Program-made: the position numbers and the translations under genes
The notes under the pieces: model-generated
The model's input: only the letters and a program-made list of their open reading frames with translations
What the model was told of the DNA's origin: nothing
The model's database searches: none
Origin: Lachnospiraceae bacterium
GTDB taxonomy: Bacteria > Bacillota > Clostridia > Lachnospirales > Lachnospiraceae
Direction of reading: 5' to 3'
Assembly: GCA_021153185.1 (NCBI GenBank)
Contig: JAGKTY010000057.1
Location: 1 to 12,289 of the forward strand
Length of the DNA stretch: 12,289 bases
Shown: positions 6,183 to 12,289 of the stretch, piece after piece
How the letters are laid out: each line of letters opens with the position of its first letter
How positions within the stretch are numbered: position 1 is the stretch's first letter

Positions 6183-8111
6183 ATGGAGTTATCTATGCAA
6201 TATCAAATGCAGTACAACGTATGTGCCATTGTGATCTGCTTCGTTATTTTATTTACGCACCTGATGCGGAAAAAGACCAAGGAATATCATAATATTATCT
6301 TTACGCTGATTGTTTTATCCACGTTGATTGGTGCTTTTAATAATATTCTCAACACGGTCGGCAATATGAAAATCGTAGAGATGAATCAGACTTTATTGGA
6401 TGGCTTTAATTATCTGTACTTTTTCAGCCTGAATTTACCGCCGTTTCTGTTTGCAGTATATGCGGTTACCCTAATTAAGAATAGTGTTACCAATCTATCT
6501 ATACCGGTCAGATGTTTGTTATTTGTACCGGAGATTATTACTCTTTTATCCATATTGTCCAACCGTTGGACACAGTGGTATTTTTGCTATGTAGACGGCA
6601 TTTATCAGCGCGGCAGCGGTCAGCTTATTCTATACTCTGCAGATTTGTATTTTGTTGCTTTTGGTGTAATCTATGTATTCAAGGCGAAGGAGCAGGCGAG
6701 CCGTTCTACCAAAATTTCAGTCTGTATCTTTATGATCGTCGGTTATGCTACGGCATTGATTCAGTTGATGAATCCACCATTGTTGTTAATGCATTTTGGA
6801 ATGTCGATCAGTGCGTTGGCACTATTTTTGAATCTGCAGAAATCCGAAGAATACCTAAATTCAGAACTGGGAATTTTTAACCGGAGAATTATGGATCGGA
6901 TTATGAAAAATAATCTTTCTGCCGGTAAAAAAATGCGTGTACTTCTAATTAAGATAGAGGATTTGAATTTCATTGTACATAATTTCGGTTCGGATAATCG
7001 CAAAGCACTCTTACAGCAGAGTGCCAAATTTTTGGACAAAATATCCAAAGGAAATGTTTACTACTATACCAGTGGCACCTTTGTGATCATGGTGGCAGAA
7101 GAACACCGCAGATTGATTGAAAACTGCCAGCAGGCAATTCAGGAGCGATTCTCCATGCAATGGCAGCTTGAGAACGCCCTGCTTTTTGTAAACTACAAAA
7201 TGATGCCATTTGCGATGCCGGGTACAGTCTCTGACCTGAATACGTTCTATTTCTGCAATAGCGCATTTTCCGGTATGGTGCCTAACAAAGAGCACATTGT
7301 TGATATCGGTGATATCGATTTTGATCAGATCGAGAGAAAGATTCGTGTGGAGAAAGTCATTAAAAGAGCCATAGAAGAAGATCATTTTCAGGTTTATTAT
7401 CAGCCGATTTATTCTATGGAAAAGAATCGCGTTACTTCTGCGGAGGCGCTCCTGCGTCTGATCGATCCGGAGGACGGCTTCATTCCGCCGAATGAGTTTA
7501 TTCCCATTGCGGAGAAGAACGGTACGATCATCCAGATTGGAGAGATTGTGCTTGAGAAGGTGTTCCGTTTTATGAAGGAGCAGGATCTCAAAAAATTGGG
7601 AATTGAGTATATTGAGATCAATTTATCGGTTGTGCAGTGCATGCAGAAAGAACTTGCAGATACGGTGCTGGCGCTCATACGGCGCTATGGCATTGAAATG
7701 AATATGGTAAATCTGGAGATTACGGAGACTGTCGCAAATAATTCTCCGAAGATGCTTTTGAAGAATATGCAGGCACTTTCAGATGAGGGAATTACGTTCT
7801 CCATGGACGATTTCGGAACGGGATATTCCAACATCAGTGCGATTATATCAATGCCGCTCAATATTATTAAGCTGGATAAATCTCTGATTGACATGGCAAG
7901 CAGTCACCAGAAAGGAAAAGAGGTTCTTTCAAGTACGGCTGCCATGGTTAAGAAATTGGGCTTCAAGATGGTTGCAGAAGGAATCGAGGAAAAGGAGCAG
8001 GTTGAGATGCTCCGGCCTCTTGGAATCCATTATATTCAGGGTTATTACTTTTCCAGACCATTGCCGGAAGCACAATTTTTGGAATATCTGAATACCTCGG
8101 CTTGTGTCTAA
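6183..8111 (+). CDS. Membrane-bound degenerate-GGDEF / EAL protein, likely c-di-GMP phosphodiesterase
   Basis: This 642-residue protein starts with about 220 residues rich in hydrophobic helices, with six to seven segments (for example AIVICFVILFTHLM and IIFTLIVLSTLIGAF), forming a membrane sensor module. A GGDEF-like domain follows at about 235-375. Its signature is destroyed: the position of GGDEF reads SGTFV (about 297-301), so it should not make c-di-GMP. The EAL domain at about 395-640 is complete by motif: AEALLRL (about 420), EINLS (477), LEITET (510), MDDFGTGYSN (540), KLDKSLID (562), VAEGIEEKEQ (597) and IQGYYFSRPLP (617). EAL domains hydrolyse c-di-GMP to pGpG. ATG 6183 has AAGGA at 6 bases; ATG 6195, after GGATGGAG, is an alternative. 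It has its own promoter and ends overlapping the convergent AraC gene by 4 bases. The degenerate GGDEF may bind GTP to regulate EAL, as known for some relatives. Confidence 0.9.
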   Translation: MELSMQYQMQYNVCAIVICFVILFTHLMRKKTKEYHNIIFTLIVLSTLIGAFNNILNTVGNMKIVEMNQTLLDGFNYLYFFSLNLPPFLFAVYAVTLIKNSVTNLSIPVRCLLFVPEIITLLSILSNRWTQWYFCYVDGIYQRGSGQLILYSADLYFVAFGVIYVFKAKEQASRSTKISVCIFMIVGYATALIQLMNPPLLLMHFGMSISALALFLNLQKSEEYLNSELGIFNRRIMDRIMKNNLSAGKKMRVLLIKIEDLNFIVHNFGSDNRKALLQQSAKFLDKISKGNVYYYTSGTFVIMVAEEHRRLIENCQQAIQERFSMQWQLENALLFVNYKMMPFAMPGTVSDLNTFYFCNSAFSGMVPNKEHIVDIGDIDFDQIERKIRVEKVIKRAIEEDHFQVYYQPIYSMEKNRVTSAEALLRLIDPEDGFIPPNEFIPIAEKNGTIIQIGEIVLEKVFRFMKEQDLKKLGIEYIEINLSVVQCMQKELADTVLALIRRYGIEMNMVNLEITETVANNSPKMLLKNMQALSDEGITFSMDDFGTGYSNISAIISMPLNIIKLDKSLIDMASSHQKGKEVLSSTAAMVKKLGFKMVAEGIEEKEQVEMLRPLGIHYIQGYYFSRPLPEAQFLEYLNTSACV

Positions 8112-8995
8112 TCTGCCTTTAGCTGTTTGATAAAGGTAAGGGGTGTCATATTGTACTTCTTTTTGAACGCCCGATGAAAATAAGAAAGATTGTGAAAACC
8201 AACGGACAGGGAAACATCCAAGATAGAGGTGTTTCCCTGTTCGAACATTTCCACCGCTTTTTCCAGACGCAGATTATTGATGTATTCGATACAGGTCATG
8301 TTCATATGCTTCTTAAAAAAACGCATAAAATGATAGTCGCTGAAGTAGCATAACTTGGCCAGCTCGGATACAGAAATTGCATTTTCATAATGAAGTTCAA
8401 TATAATCAAGAACCTGCTTTAATTTGTCAGAGGAACTTTCACTTTCGGAGTCTGTTTTTTTCTCGCTGTATTGCAAGAGCAGAAAAACGGCTTGCAAAAA
8501 CATGGCTTTCAGAGCCAGTTCATATCCATCAATTGTCGCATCATACAGTGAAGTAATCTGGTCAAAGATCTTGTGCAGAGAAGCGTAGACCGGGTGATTC
8601 TCTGTAATCAGGTAGGGCATGGATATTTCCTGATTCATAATAGGGGTGAGATAGCGGGTGGAACAGATATCCGTAGAATTGCCGCCCAGAAAATTCATAT
8701 GGAAAACGAAAGTTTCTGACACAAGTTCCTTCTCCTGATTCAGAGCGACGGAGTGAAGGAGGAGCGGCGGAATGAAGAGCAGGTCCCCCTCTTTTACCTC
8801 ATACTCTACCAAGTCAATCTGATACCGACAGCTTCCTTTGGTGATCAGCGTAAGCTCCGCCTCATCATGCCAGTGGGTTGTTACAACCGGATAATCCGGG
8901 ACGAGCCAGGTGACATATTTCTGCACCGGAAAAAAGCTTTCTCCGTGCTTCGCATCTTCTTTTTGTTCCAGGGCAAGTGATTGCAGTTTCTTCAT
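8108..8995 (-). CDS. AraC-family transcriptional regulator with cupin sensor domain
   Basis: The 295-residue protein has an N-terminal cupin-like sensor (residues about 25-115, with THWHDEAELTLITKGSCRYQ and EGDLLFIPPLLLHS) and a C-terminal double helix-turn-helix AraC domain (about 195-292). The latter carries ISVSELAKLCYFSDYHFMRF, IEYINNLRLEKAVEML-like sequence (here EMFEQGNTSILDVSLSVGF) and the signature SYFHRAFKKKYNMTPLTF. Such proteins commonly sense sugars or small acids and activate neighbouring transport or catabolic genes; no such target is beside it here. Length is normal and the ATG at 8995 is the natural start. However, the sequence immediately upstream is the P-loop of a broken ABC gene and has no Shine-Dalgarno sequence, so its own 5' region has been replaced and expression is doubtful. 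Its stop overlaps the convergent EAL gene by 4 bases. Confidence 0.88.
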   Translation of the reverse strand: MKKLQSLALEQKEDAKHGESFFPVQKYVTWLVPDYPVVTTHWHDEAELTLITKGSCRYQIDLVEYEVKEGDLLFIPPLLLHSVALNQEKELVSETFVFHMNFLGGNSTDICSTRYLTPIMNQEISMPYLITENHPVYASLHKIFDQITSLYDATIDGYELALKAMFLQAVFLLLQYSEKKTDSESESSSDKLKQVLDYIELHYENAISVSELAKLCYFSDYHFMRFFKKHMNMTCIEYINNLRLEKAVEMFEQGNTSILDVSLSVGFHNLSYFHRAFKKKYNMTPLTFIKQLKAD

Positions 8996-8997
8996 GA

Positions 8998-9801
8998 AAT
9001 GGAGCAGGAAAAACTACAATCATGAAAATGATGTTACAGCTTGTCAGTCCGACAGCTGGTAAAATCATGATGTTTGGTAAAGATCATCGAGAACAAATGA
9101 AGGATACTTATCAAAAAATTGGTTCGATCATTGAAACCCCTGGTTTCTATACAAATTTAACAGGACAGGAAAATCTAGAGATTCTGGCAAGATTCCGTAA
9201 GAATGTTTCGAAAGCTTCTGTAAAGCATGCGCTTGAAGTAGTAGGACTTGATCAGGAAAAAAAGAAACCCTTCTCCGACTATTCACTGGGAATGAAACAG
9301 CGACTTGGCATTGCCGCTGCTATTATGCATGAACCAGAGTTGCTGATACTTGATGAACCAATTAATGGACTTGATCCAATAGGAATATCTGAGATACGTC
9401 AGTTTTTATGTGAATTGAGTCGAACAAAGGGAACGACTATATTTATTTCAAGTCATGTTCTAAGTGAAATTGAACAGATTGCAGACATGATTGGAGTAAT
9501 CAATCAGGGGAAATTAGTAGAAGAAGTCAATATGAAAGAATTGCATAAAAGAAAGAGAAAATATGTAGCTTTTACAGTATCAGACGCTTTATCAGCAGCA
9601 AAGATACTTGAGAATCAGTGCAATGTAAGGGACTACGATATACAGGATCATATGATAAAAATTTTCGAAACAGAATTCAACGTAGGATATTTTAATCAGA
9701 TTTTAGTAGAAAATCAGTTGGTGGTTACGGGAATCAATACCTGTGAAGACAATCTTGAAAACTATTTTTCAGAGTTAATTGGAGGTGGCGGTATTGCTTA
9801 A
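8998..9801 (+). pseudogene. ABC exporter ATPase, bacitracin/lantibiotic type, N-terminus missing
   Basis: The frame opens at 8998 after a TGA and reads NGAGKTTIMKMMLQL, the last part of a Walker A motif normally reading GxNGAGKTT. The first roughly 35-40 residues, including the first P-loop glycine, are gone. The rest is complete: Q-loop region at ETPGFYTNLTGQENLEIL, signature YSLGMKQRLGIAAA, Walker B ELLILDEPINGLDP, switch histidine in TIFISSHVLSEIEQIADM, and an accessory C-terminal domain as in BcrA-type ATPases, which are about 300 residues. The first ATG is at 9022, inside the motif just after GAGKTT, so a protein made from it would not bind ATP properly. The junction is flush with the start codon of the opposite-strand AraC gene. 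It overlaps the downstream permease by 8 bases, so the transport pair was translationally coupled before truncation. Confidence 0.88.
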
Positions 9802-10543
9802 TTTATTATATTGTGAATTATTGAAATTAAGACATTCTAAAATGATATCTATTAGTGTACTCGGAGCTGTAGCAGTTCCATTCATGTTATTGGTAGAGGA
9901 ATTGCAGACACATGCCGAGCATCCAGAAGAGAAAATCCTGTTGGATCAGGTATATGCAAATAGCGTTCTCTATATGCTTATATTAGCAAACATGATGGTG
10001 TCTGTTGCAATTGCATCGTATCTGTTTAGCAGAGAATATGCAGAGAACACATGGAAAACAATTCTTCCGCTTCCTATTTCGAGAACGAAAGTGCTAGCGG
10101 GAAAATTTTTAACATTGTTTATATGGGATTTAGGATTAACATTAGTTTCATGGTTTAGCATTTTGTTCTTCTCTGGCATTTTTCATGCTATTTTCGGAAT
10201 GTCAGAATATAGTTTGTTCACTGCCTTCAGATGGATTCCAAAATACTTCCTACTAACAATATTCATGTTTGCTACAACTACTCCTTTTGTCTACATTGCT
10301 CAGAAAACAAAGGGCTTTGTTGCTCCTATGATTACGTCAGCCGTGATTGTATTAGGAAGTGCAGCATTATGTAATCAGGAATGGGGAGCGTTATATCCAT
10401 GGACTGCAAGTGTCTTATTATTACAGGGACGTGTAGAAGGAACAGGCTATCCTGTTTGGTTAAGTATCACTATTCTTATTTTCGTATCAGGAATAGGATT
10501 TATGTTGACATTTCTTCATTTTAAAAAGGAAGATTTGAAATAA
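9794..10543 (+). CDS. ABC exporter permease, BcrB/lantibiotic-immunity type
   Basis: I choose the TTG at 9794 (LNLLYCELLKLRHSK) because GGAGG at 9781-9785 lies 8 bases upstream. The longer frame opening at 9779 would place the ribosome site inside the gene. The result is 249 residues with about six membrane segments, starting after the basic CELLKLRHSKM motif typical of ABC-2 permeases that pair with BcrA-like ATPases. The stretch SREYAENTWKTILPLPISRTKVLAGK is the usual cytoplasmic loop of this group. Family members export or flip peptide antibiotics or give bacitracin/lantibiotic resistance; the substrate here is unknown. The start overlaps the ATPase end by 8 bases. The permease itself looks intact, but its ATPase has lost the P-loop, so the exporter is probably inactive unless another ATPase supplies it. 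Confidence 0.8.
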   Translation: MLNLLYCELLKLRHSKMISISVLGAVAVPFMLLVEELQTHAEHPEEKILLDQVYANSVLYMLILANMMVSVAIASYLFSREYAENTWKTILPLPISRTKVLAGKFLTLFIWDLGLTLVSWFSILFFSGIFHAIFGMSEYSLFTAFRWIPKYFLLTIFMFATTTPFVYIAQKTKGFVAPMITSAVIVLGSAALCNQEWGALYPWTASVLLLQGRVEGTGYPVWLSITILIFVSGIGFMLTFLHFKKEDLK

Positions 10544-10650
10544 GAATAATTTGTAGAGAGGTATATAAAGATAATTTGTGAATTAGAATAACTGTTTCAC
10601 AAAGTTTTCAATACAGAAGAGAACAATAATTTGAATTTTGTGGAGACATT

Positions 10651-11715
10651 ATGATGAAGAGAAAATGTAAAATATTTAAAATTATAAAATGGGTAGTACT
10701 CGTTATTTTGGCATTAATTATTACATTCTTTTTAGTTAGAGCAATTGGGAAAGCAATTTATAATCAAACTCCTGATGGTGGTATCAATGAGTCAAGGTAT
10801 GTTGATGTTAATGGCACAAAGCAGTGGATTAATATTTATGGGGAGGACATAGATAATCCTGTCTTGCTGTATTTGCATGGTGGTCCTGGCTCGGCAACAA
10901 GTGATATTGATTATGCGTTTACGAGAAAATGGGCAGATGTATATACTGTGGTAACATGGGATCAGCGTAATTGTGGAAAAAGTTATGATGCAGAACAGAA
11001 TGATATCGTATTGACACGAGAAATATTTATGACAGATGGAAAGGAAGTAACAGAATTTATATTGAATTACCTTTCGAAAGATAAAATTACAGTTCTTGGA
11101 CATTCGTGGGGGTCTATTTACGGAGCAAATCTGGTACTTGAATACCCAGAATATTATGAATGCTTTATTGGAACAGGACAGCTTGTTGATTACTTGGAAA
11201 ATGAGGAGGCTTTTAAGCAAGAAGCATTGTTATGGGCTGAGGGTGACGAAGAAACTCTGGAATTAGTAAATCAATTAACACCTGATAATGTTACTATGGA
11301 ACATATTATTGCAAGAAATACAATTATGCAAAAATATGGCTATGATATGATGGTGAATGGTTCTGATTACAATTTAGTTACAACAATAATATTTAATCCG
11401 AACTATTCTATCATTGATTGGATAAATTATTTTAAGAGAGATATGAGTGTATATTTGGATTTTTTTTCTTCCGAGGAATTTGCTTCGTTCTCTTTGAAAG
11501 ATAGAGTTGATTATCAAGTGCCATTCTATAATATAAATGGAGATAAGGATTATCAGACAAACTACAAATTAGCACAAGGATATTTCGAAGAAGTAAACGC
11601 ACCATATAAACAAATGTTTTTGATGGAAAATATGACGCATGGTTTATTAGAATCGGATTCAGAAGGTTTTTCTGAGATTATTCATCAAATTGCAAAAACA
11701 GAAAGAGAGAGATAA
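10651..11715 (+). CDS. Membrane-anchored alpha/beta hydrolase, proline-iminopeptidase type
   Basis: The ATG is preceded by GTGGAG at about 8 bases. The 354-residue protein starts with a basic stretch and one hydrophobic segment (residues about 13-35, WVVLVILALIITFFLV), probably an uncleaved anchor with the enzyme outside the membrane. The hydrolase fold follows: LLYLHGGPGS (HGGPG oxyanion motif, about 74-82), WDQRNCGKS, and GHSWGS with the nucleophile Ser152. An acidic residue in NGDKDYQ (Asp298 or Asp300) and His330 in MTHG complete a plausible triad. HGGPG with WDQRxxGxS points to the peptidase S33 / prolyl-aminopeptidase branch; the substrate cannot be read from sequence. It follows the permease after a 107-base gap with the same AT-rich codon use, so it could belong to the same cargo unit. 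All key residues are present, so it is likely functional. Confidence 0.85.
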   Translation: MMKRKCKIFKIIKWVVLVILALIITFFLVRAIGKAIYNQTPDGGINESRYVDVNGTKQWINIYGEDIDNPVLLYLHGGPGSATSDIDYAFTRKWADVYTVVTWDQRNCGKSYDAEQNDIVLTREIFMTDGKEVTEFILNYLSKDKITVLGHSWGSIYGANLVLEYPEYYECFIGTGQLVDYLENEEAFKQEALLWAEGDEETLELVNQLTPDNVTMEHIIARNTIMQKYGYDMMVNGSDYNLVTTIIFNPNYSIIDWINYFKRDMSVYLDFFSSEEFASFSLKDRVDYQVPFYNINGDKDYQTNYKLAQGYFEEVNAPYKQMFLMENMTHGLLESDSEGFSEIIHQIAKTERER

Positions 11716-11831
11716 CTTCAGTTTGCAGGATGATAAGATGGTGAGTATTGTAAAAATGGGAGTGGTAACTTTCATCTTTCTATATATAAGAGTGTATGAG
11801 TAAAATAGAGCAAATAATGGTCAAAAAACCA

Positions 11832-11860
11832 TCGACATCCGACCTCTTACACGATATAAT
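11832..11860 (+). promoter_or_regulatory. Sigma-A-type promoter in the right-hand gene-poor region
   Basis: TCGACA (11832-11837), one mismatch from TTGACA, and a perfect TATAAT (11855-11860) are spaced exactly 17 bases. Transcription would begin near 11867 and run through the 35-codon ORF and the foldable stretch at 11927-11977. No long gene follows within the window. Confidence 0.6.
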
Positions 11861-11903
11861 ATAGGTAATCTAATAAGAAAATAGTGTTATCATTACTGCT
11901 TTG

Positions 11904-12011
11904 ATGAGAGCGAATGGTAGCCATAGATATGAATTCGTAGGAACGGAATGGCTGAACCCTCAGGGTGACAGTGTCATCATTTTGTCAGCGAAAGCCGATT
12001 TACTTGAATGA
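11904..12011 (+). CDS. Candidate 35-residue peptide ORF or gene remnant in a structured region
   Basis: About 38 bases after the predicted transcription start, an ATG opens a 35-codon frame. It encodes MRANGSHRYEFVGTEWLNPQ followed by GDSVIILSAKADLLE and a stop. The composition is protein-like (charged, with V-I-I-L strand), and the frame extends upstream another 12 codons to a stop. No good ribosome site precedes the ATG. The same DNA can fold: GGTAGCCAT pairs with ATGGCT-GA-ACC across an AT-rich loop, and TGACA-G-TGTCA is a perfect dyad. It may therefore be a small RNA, a small protein, or the tail of a lost gene. No family recognised. Confidence 0.3.
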   Translation: MRANGSHRYEFVGTEWLNPQGDSVIILSAKADLLE

Positions 12012-12120
12012 TTTTCTGTTTTCTTATTTTGACATGAATTTACAGGAAGGTTAGAAAAATCAAGACTTTCCTTGACTTAGATTTACAGATAATGATATGT
12101 GTTTTCTGCATGGACTTGAA

Positions 12121-12161
12121 CTCCTAAGCGCTAGTTGTGGGTTCGATTCCCGCTGGGAACA
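12121..12161 (+). other. 3' half of a tRNA (best fit tRNA-Arg CCT), probable attachment-site scar
   Basis: CTCCTAA (12121-12127) fits an anticodon loop with anticodon CCT, U33 and A37. GCGCT follows as the 3' anticodon stem strand, a 4-base variable loop AGTT, then a complete T arm: GTGGG (12137-12141), TTCGATT loop, CCCGC (12149-12153). The 3' acceptor strand is TGGGAAC with discriminator A at 12161. No CCA is encoded. The matching 5' half is absent: upstream sequence lacks a D arm, the 5' anticodon strand and the acceptor complement GTTCCCA. Tyrosine recombinases of islands often use exactly this part of tRNA genes as the crossover core, leaving a displaced 3' copy at the far end of the insertion. 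This would then be the distal end, with chromosome resuming after it. Confidence 0.6.
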
Positions 12162-12182
12162 CTCATTTTATAGCGAGGAAGT

Positions 12183-12215
12183 CAAATAAGCGACGGCGTA
12201 GCCGGCATTTATTTG
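12183..12215. repeat. Perfectly centred 33-base palindrome (15-base arms)
   Basis: CAAATAAGCGACGGC (12183-12197) pairs with GCCGGCATTTATTTG (12201-12215) around a GTA loop. Thirteen of 15 positions pair (one as G-T) and two are mismatched. It sits 21 bases after the tRNA fragment. It is symmetric and could act as a bidirectional terminator or be one arm of a dispersed palindromic repeat. Confidence 0.65.
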
Positions 12216-12233
12216 TACCCGAGCGTATACGAA

Positions 12234-12286
12234 ATAAAAACAAGAGCAGCAAAGCTGCGAAGTCTGCGAAAGCAGGCTGTTTTTAT
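12234..12286. repeat. Y-shaped (three-way) palindromic element at the right edge
   Basis: ATAAAAACA (12234-12242) pairs perfectly with TGTTTTTAT (12278-12286). The enclosed sequence forms two further hairpins: GCAGC-AAA-GCTGC (12246-12258) and CTGC-GAAA-GCAG (12264-12275), the latter with a GNRA tetraloop. Together they give a three-way junction. Terminator function is possible on the plus strand, since TGTTTTTAT is U-rich. The purine-rich GCAAAGC/GCGAAAGC motifs resemble dispersed palindromic repeats in Lachnospiraceae intergenic regions. Confidence 0.65.
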
Positions 12287-12289
12287 GAG

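Larger units (their letters stand above)
11716..12120. other. Gene-poor stretch between the hydrolase and the tRNA fragment
   Basis: Apart from the promoter and the tiny ORF, this stretch holds no coding region above 40 codons that looks real. A weak hairpin GGAAGG/CTTTCC spans 12045-12071 with a 15-base loop and no U-tract, so I do not call it a terminator. No clear transcription terminator for the hydrolase gene was found. Confidence 0.5.

Noticed and set aside
12112..12126. GGACTTGAACTCC as the anticodon arm of a tRNA-Ser (TGA)
   Set aside because: Only three stem pairs form, there is no long variable arm, and the downstream spacing to the T arm fits an anticodon loop CTCCTAA much better.
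12183..12286. CRISPR-like repeats at the right edge
   Set aside because: The palindromes differ in sequence and are not direct repeats with regular spacers.

Overview
The window looks like accessory DNA from a gut-type Clostridium relative, most likely Lachnospiraceae. The evidence is the AT-rich low-GC coding style, purine-rich ribosome binding sites, Tn1549-type conjugation gene remnants, a DUF7309/DUF6930-type protein and family-typical GGDEF/EAL and AraC proteins. No rRNA or ribosomal protein gene is present to fix the species, so this placement is an inference.

Layout. (1) Positions 1-2741 are a scrambled remnant of an integrative conjugative element (ICE). It holds the end of a ParB-like gene and the first 46 codons of a ParA gene. 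Then, inverted, come a truncated Maff2-family gene and a VirD4 coupling-protein gene with both an internal deletion and a missing start. The start of a DUF5688-like gene is fused in front of VirD4, and a piece of a VirB4-type gene follows on the plus strand. Almost every boundary cuts through a coding sequence. (2) Positions 2717-3408 carry a GNAT acetyltransferase without its N-terminus and a small, probably 3'-truncated membrane protein. (3) Positions 3383-6065 hold two full-length genes: a Schlafen/AlbA_2 plus RecG-like ATP-binding regulator with a short tandem repeat near its C-terminus, and a DUF7309/DUF6930-type protein. (4) Positions 6131-8111 hold a well-formed promoter and a membrane-bound degenerate-GGDEF/EAL protein, probably a c-di-GMP phosphodiesterase. 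It overlaps by 4 bases a convergent AraC-family regulator at 8108-8995. (5) Positions 8998-11715 hold an ABC exporter ATPase that has lost its N-terminus up to the middle of the P-loop, its translationally coupled permease, and a membrane-anchored alpha/beta hydrolase of the proline-iminopeptidase type. (6) Positions 11716-12289 have no long gene. They contain a good sigma-A-like promoter followed by a 35-codon ORF in a foldable region, a 3' half of a tRNA (best read as tRNA-Arg CCT from the anticodon loop onward), and two striking palindromic structures at the right edge.

Interpretation. The tRNA 3' half without its 5' half is what is left at the distal end of an element that inserted into a tRNA gene. 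DNA left of about 12120 may therefore belong to a tRNA-inserted island that contains a decayed ICE and accessory cargo. The chain of coding-to-coding junctions (about 535, 1268, 2262, 2372, 2716, 3375 and 8997) points to repeated deletion and rearrangement, though mis-joined assembly has to be excluded. No clearly new complete system is evident. The most interesting signals are the junction pattern, the tRNA/att scar with the flanking palindromes, the promoter plus tiny ORF or RNA at 11832-12011, and the slippage-prone repeat in the Schlafen-type gene.
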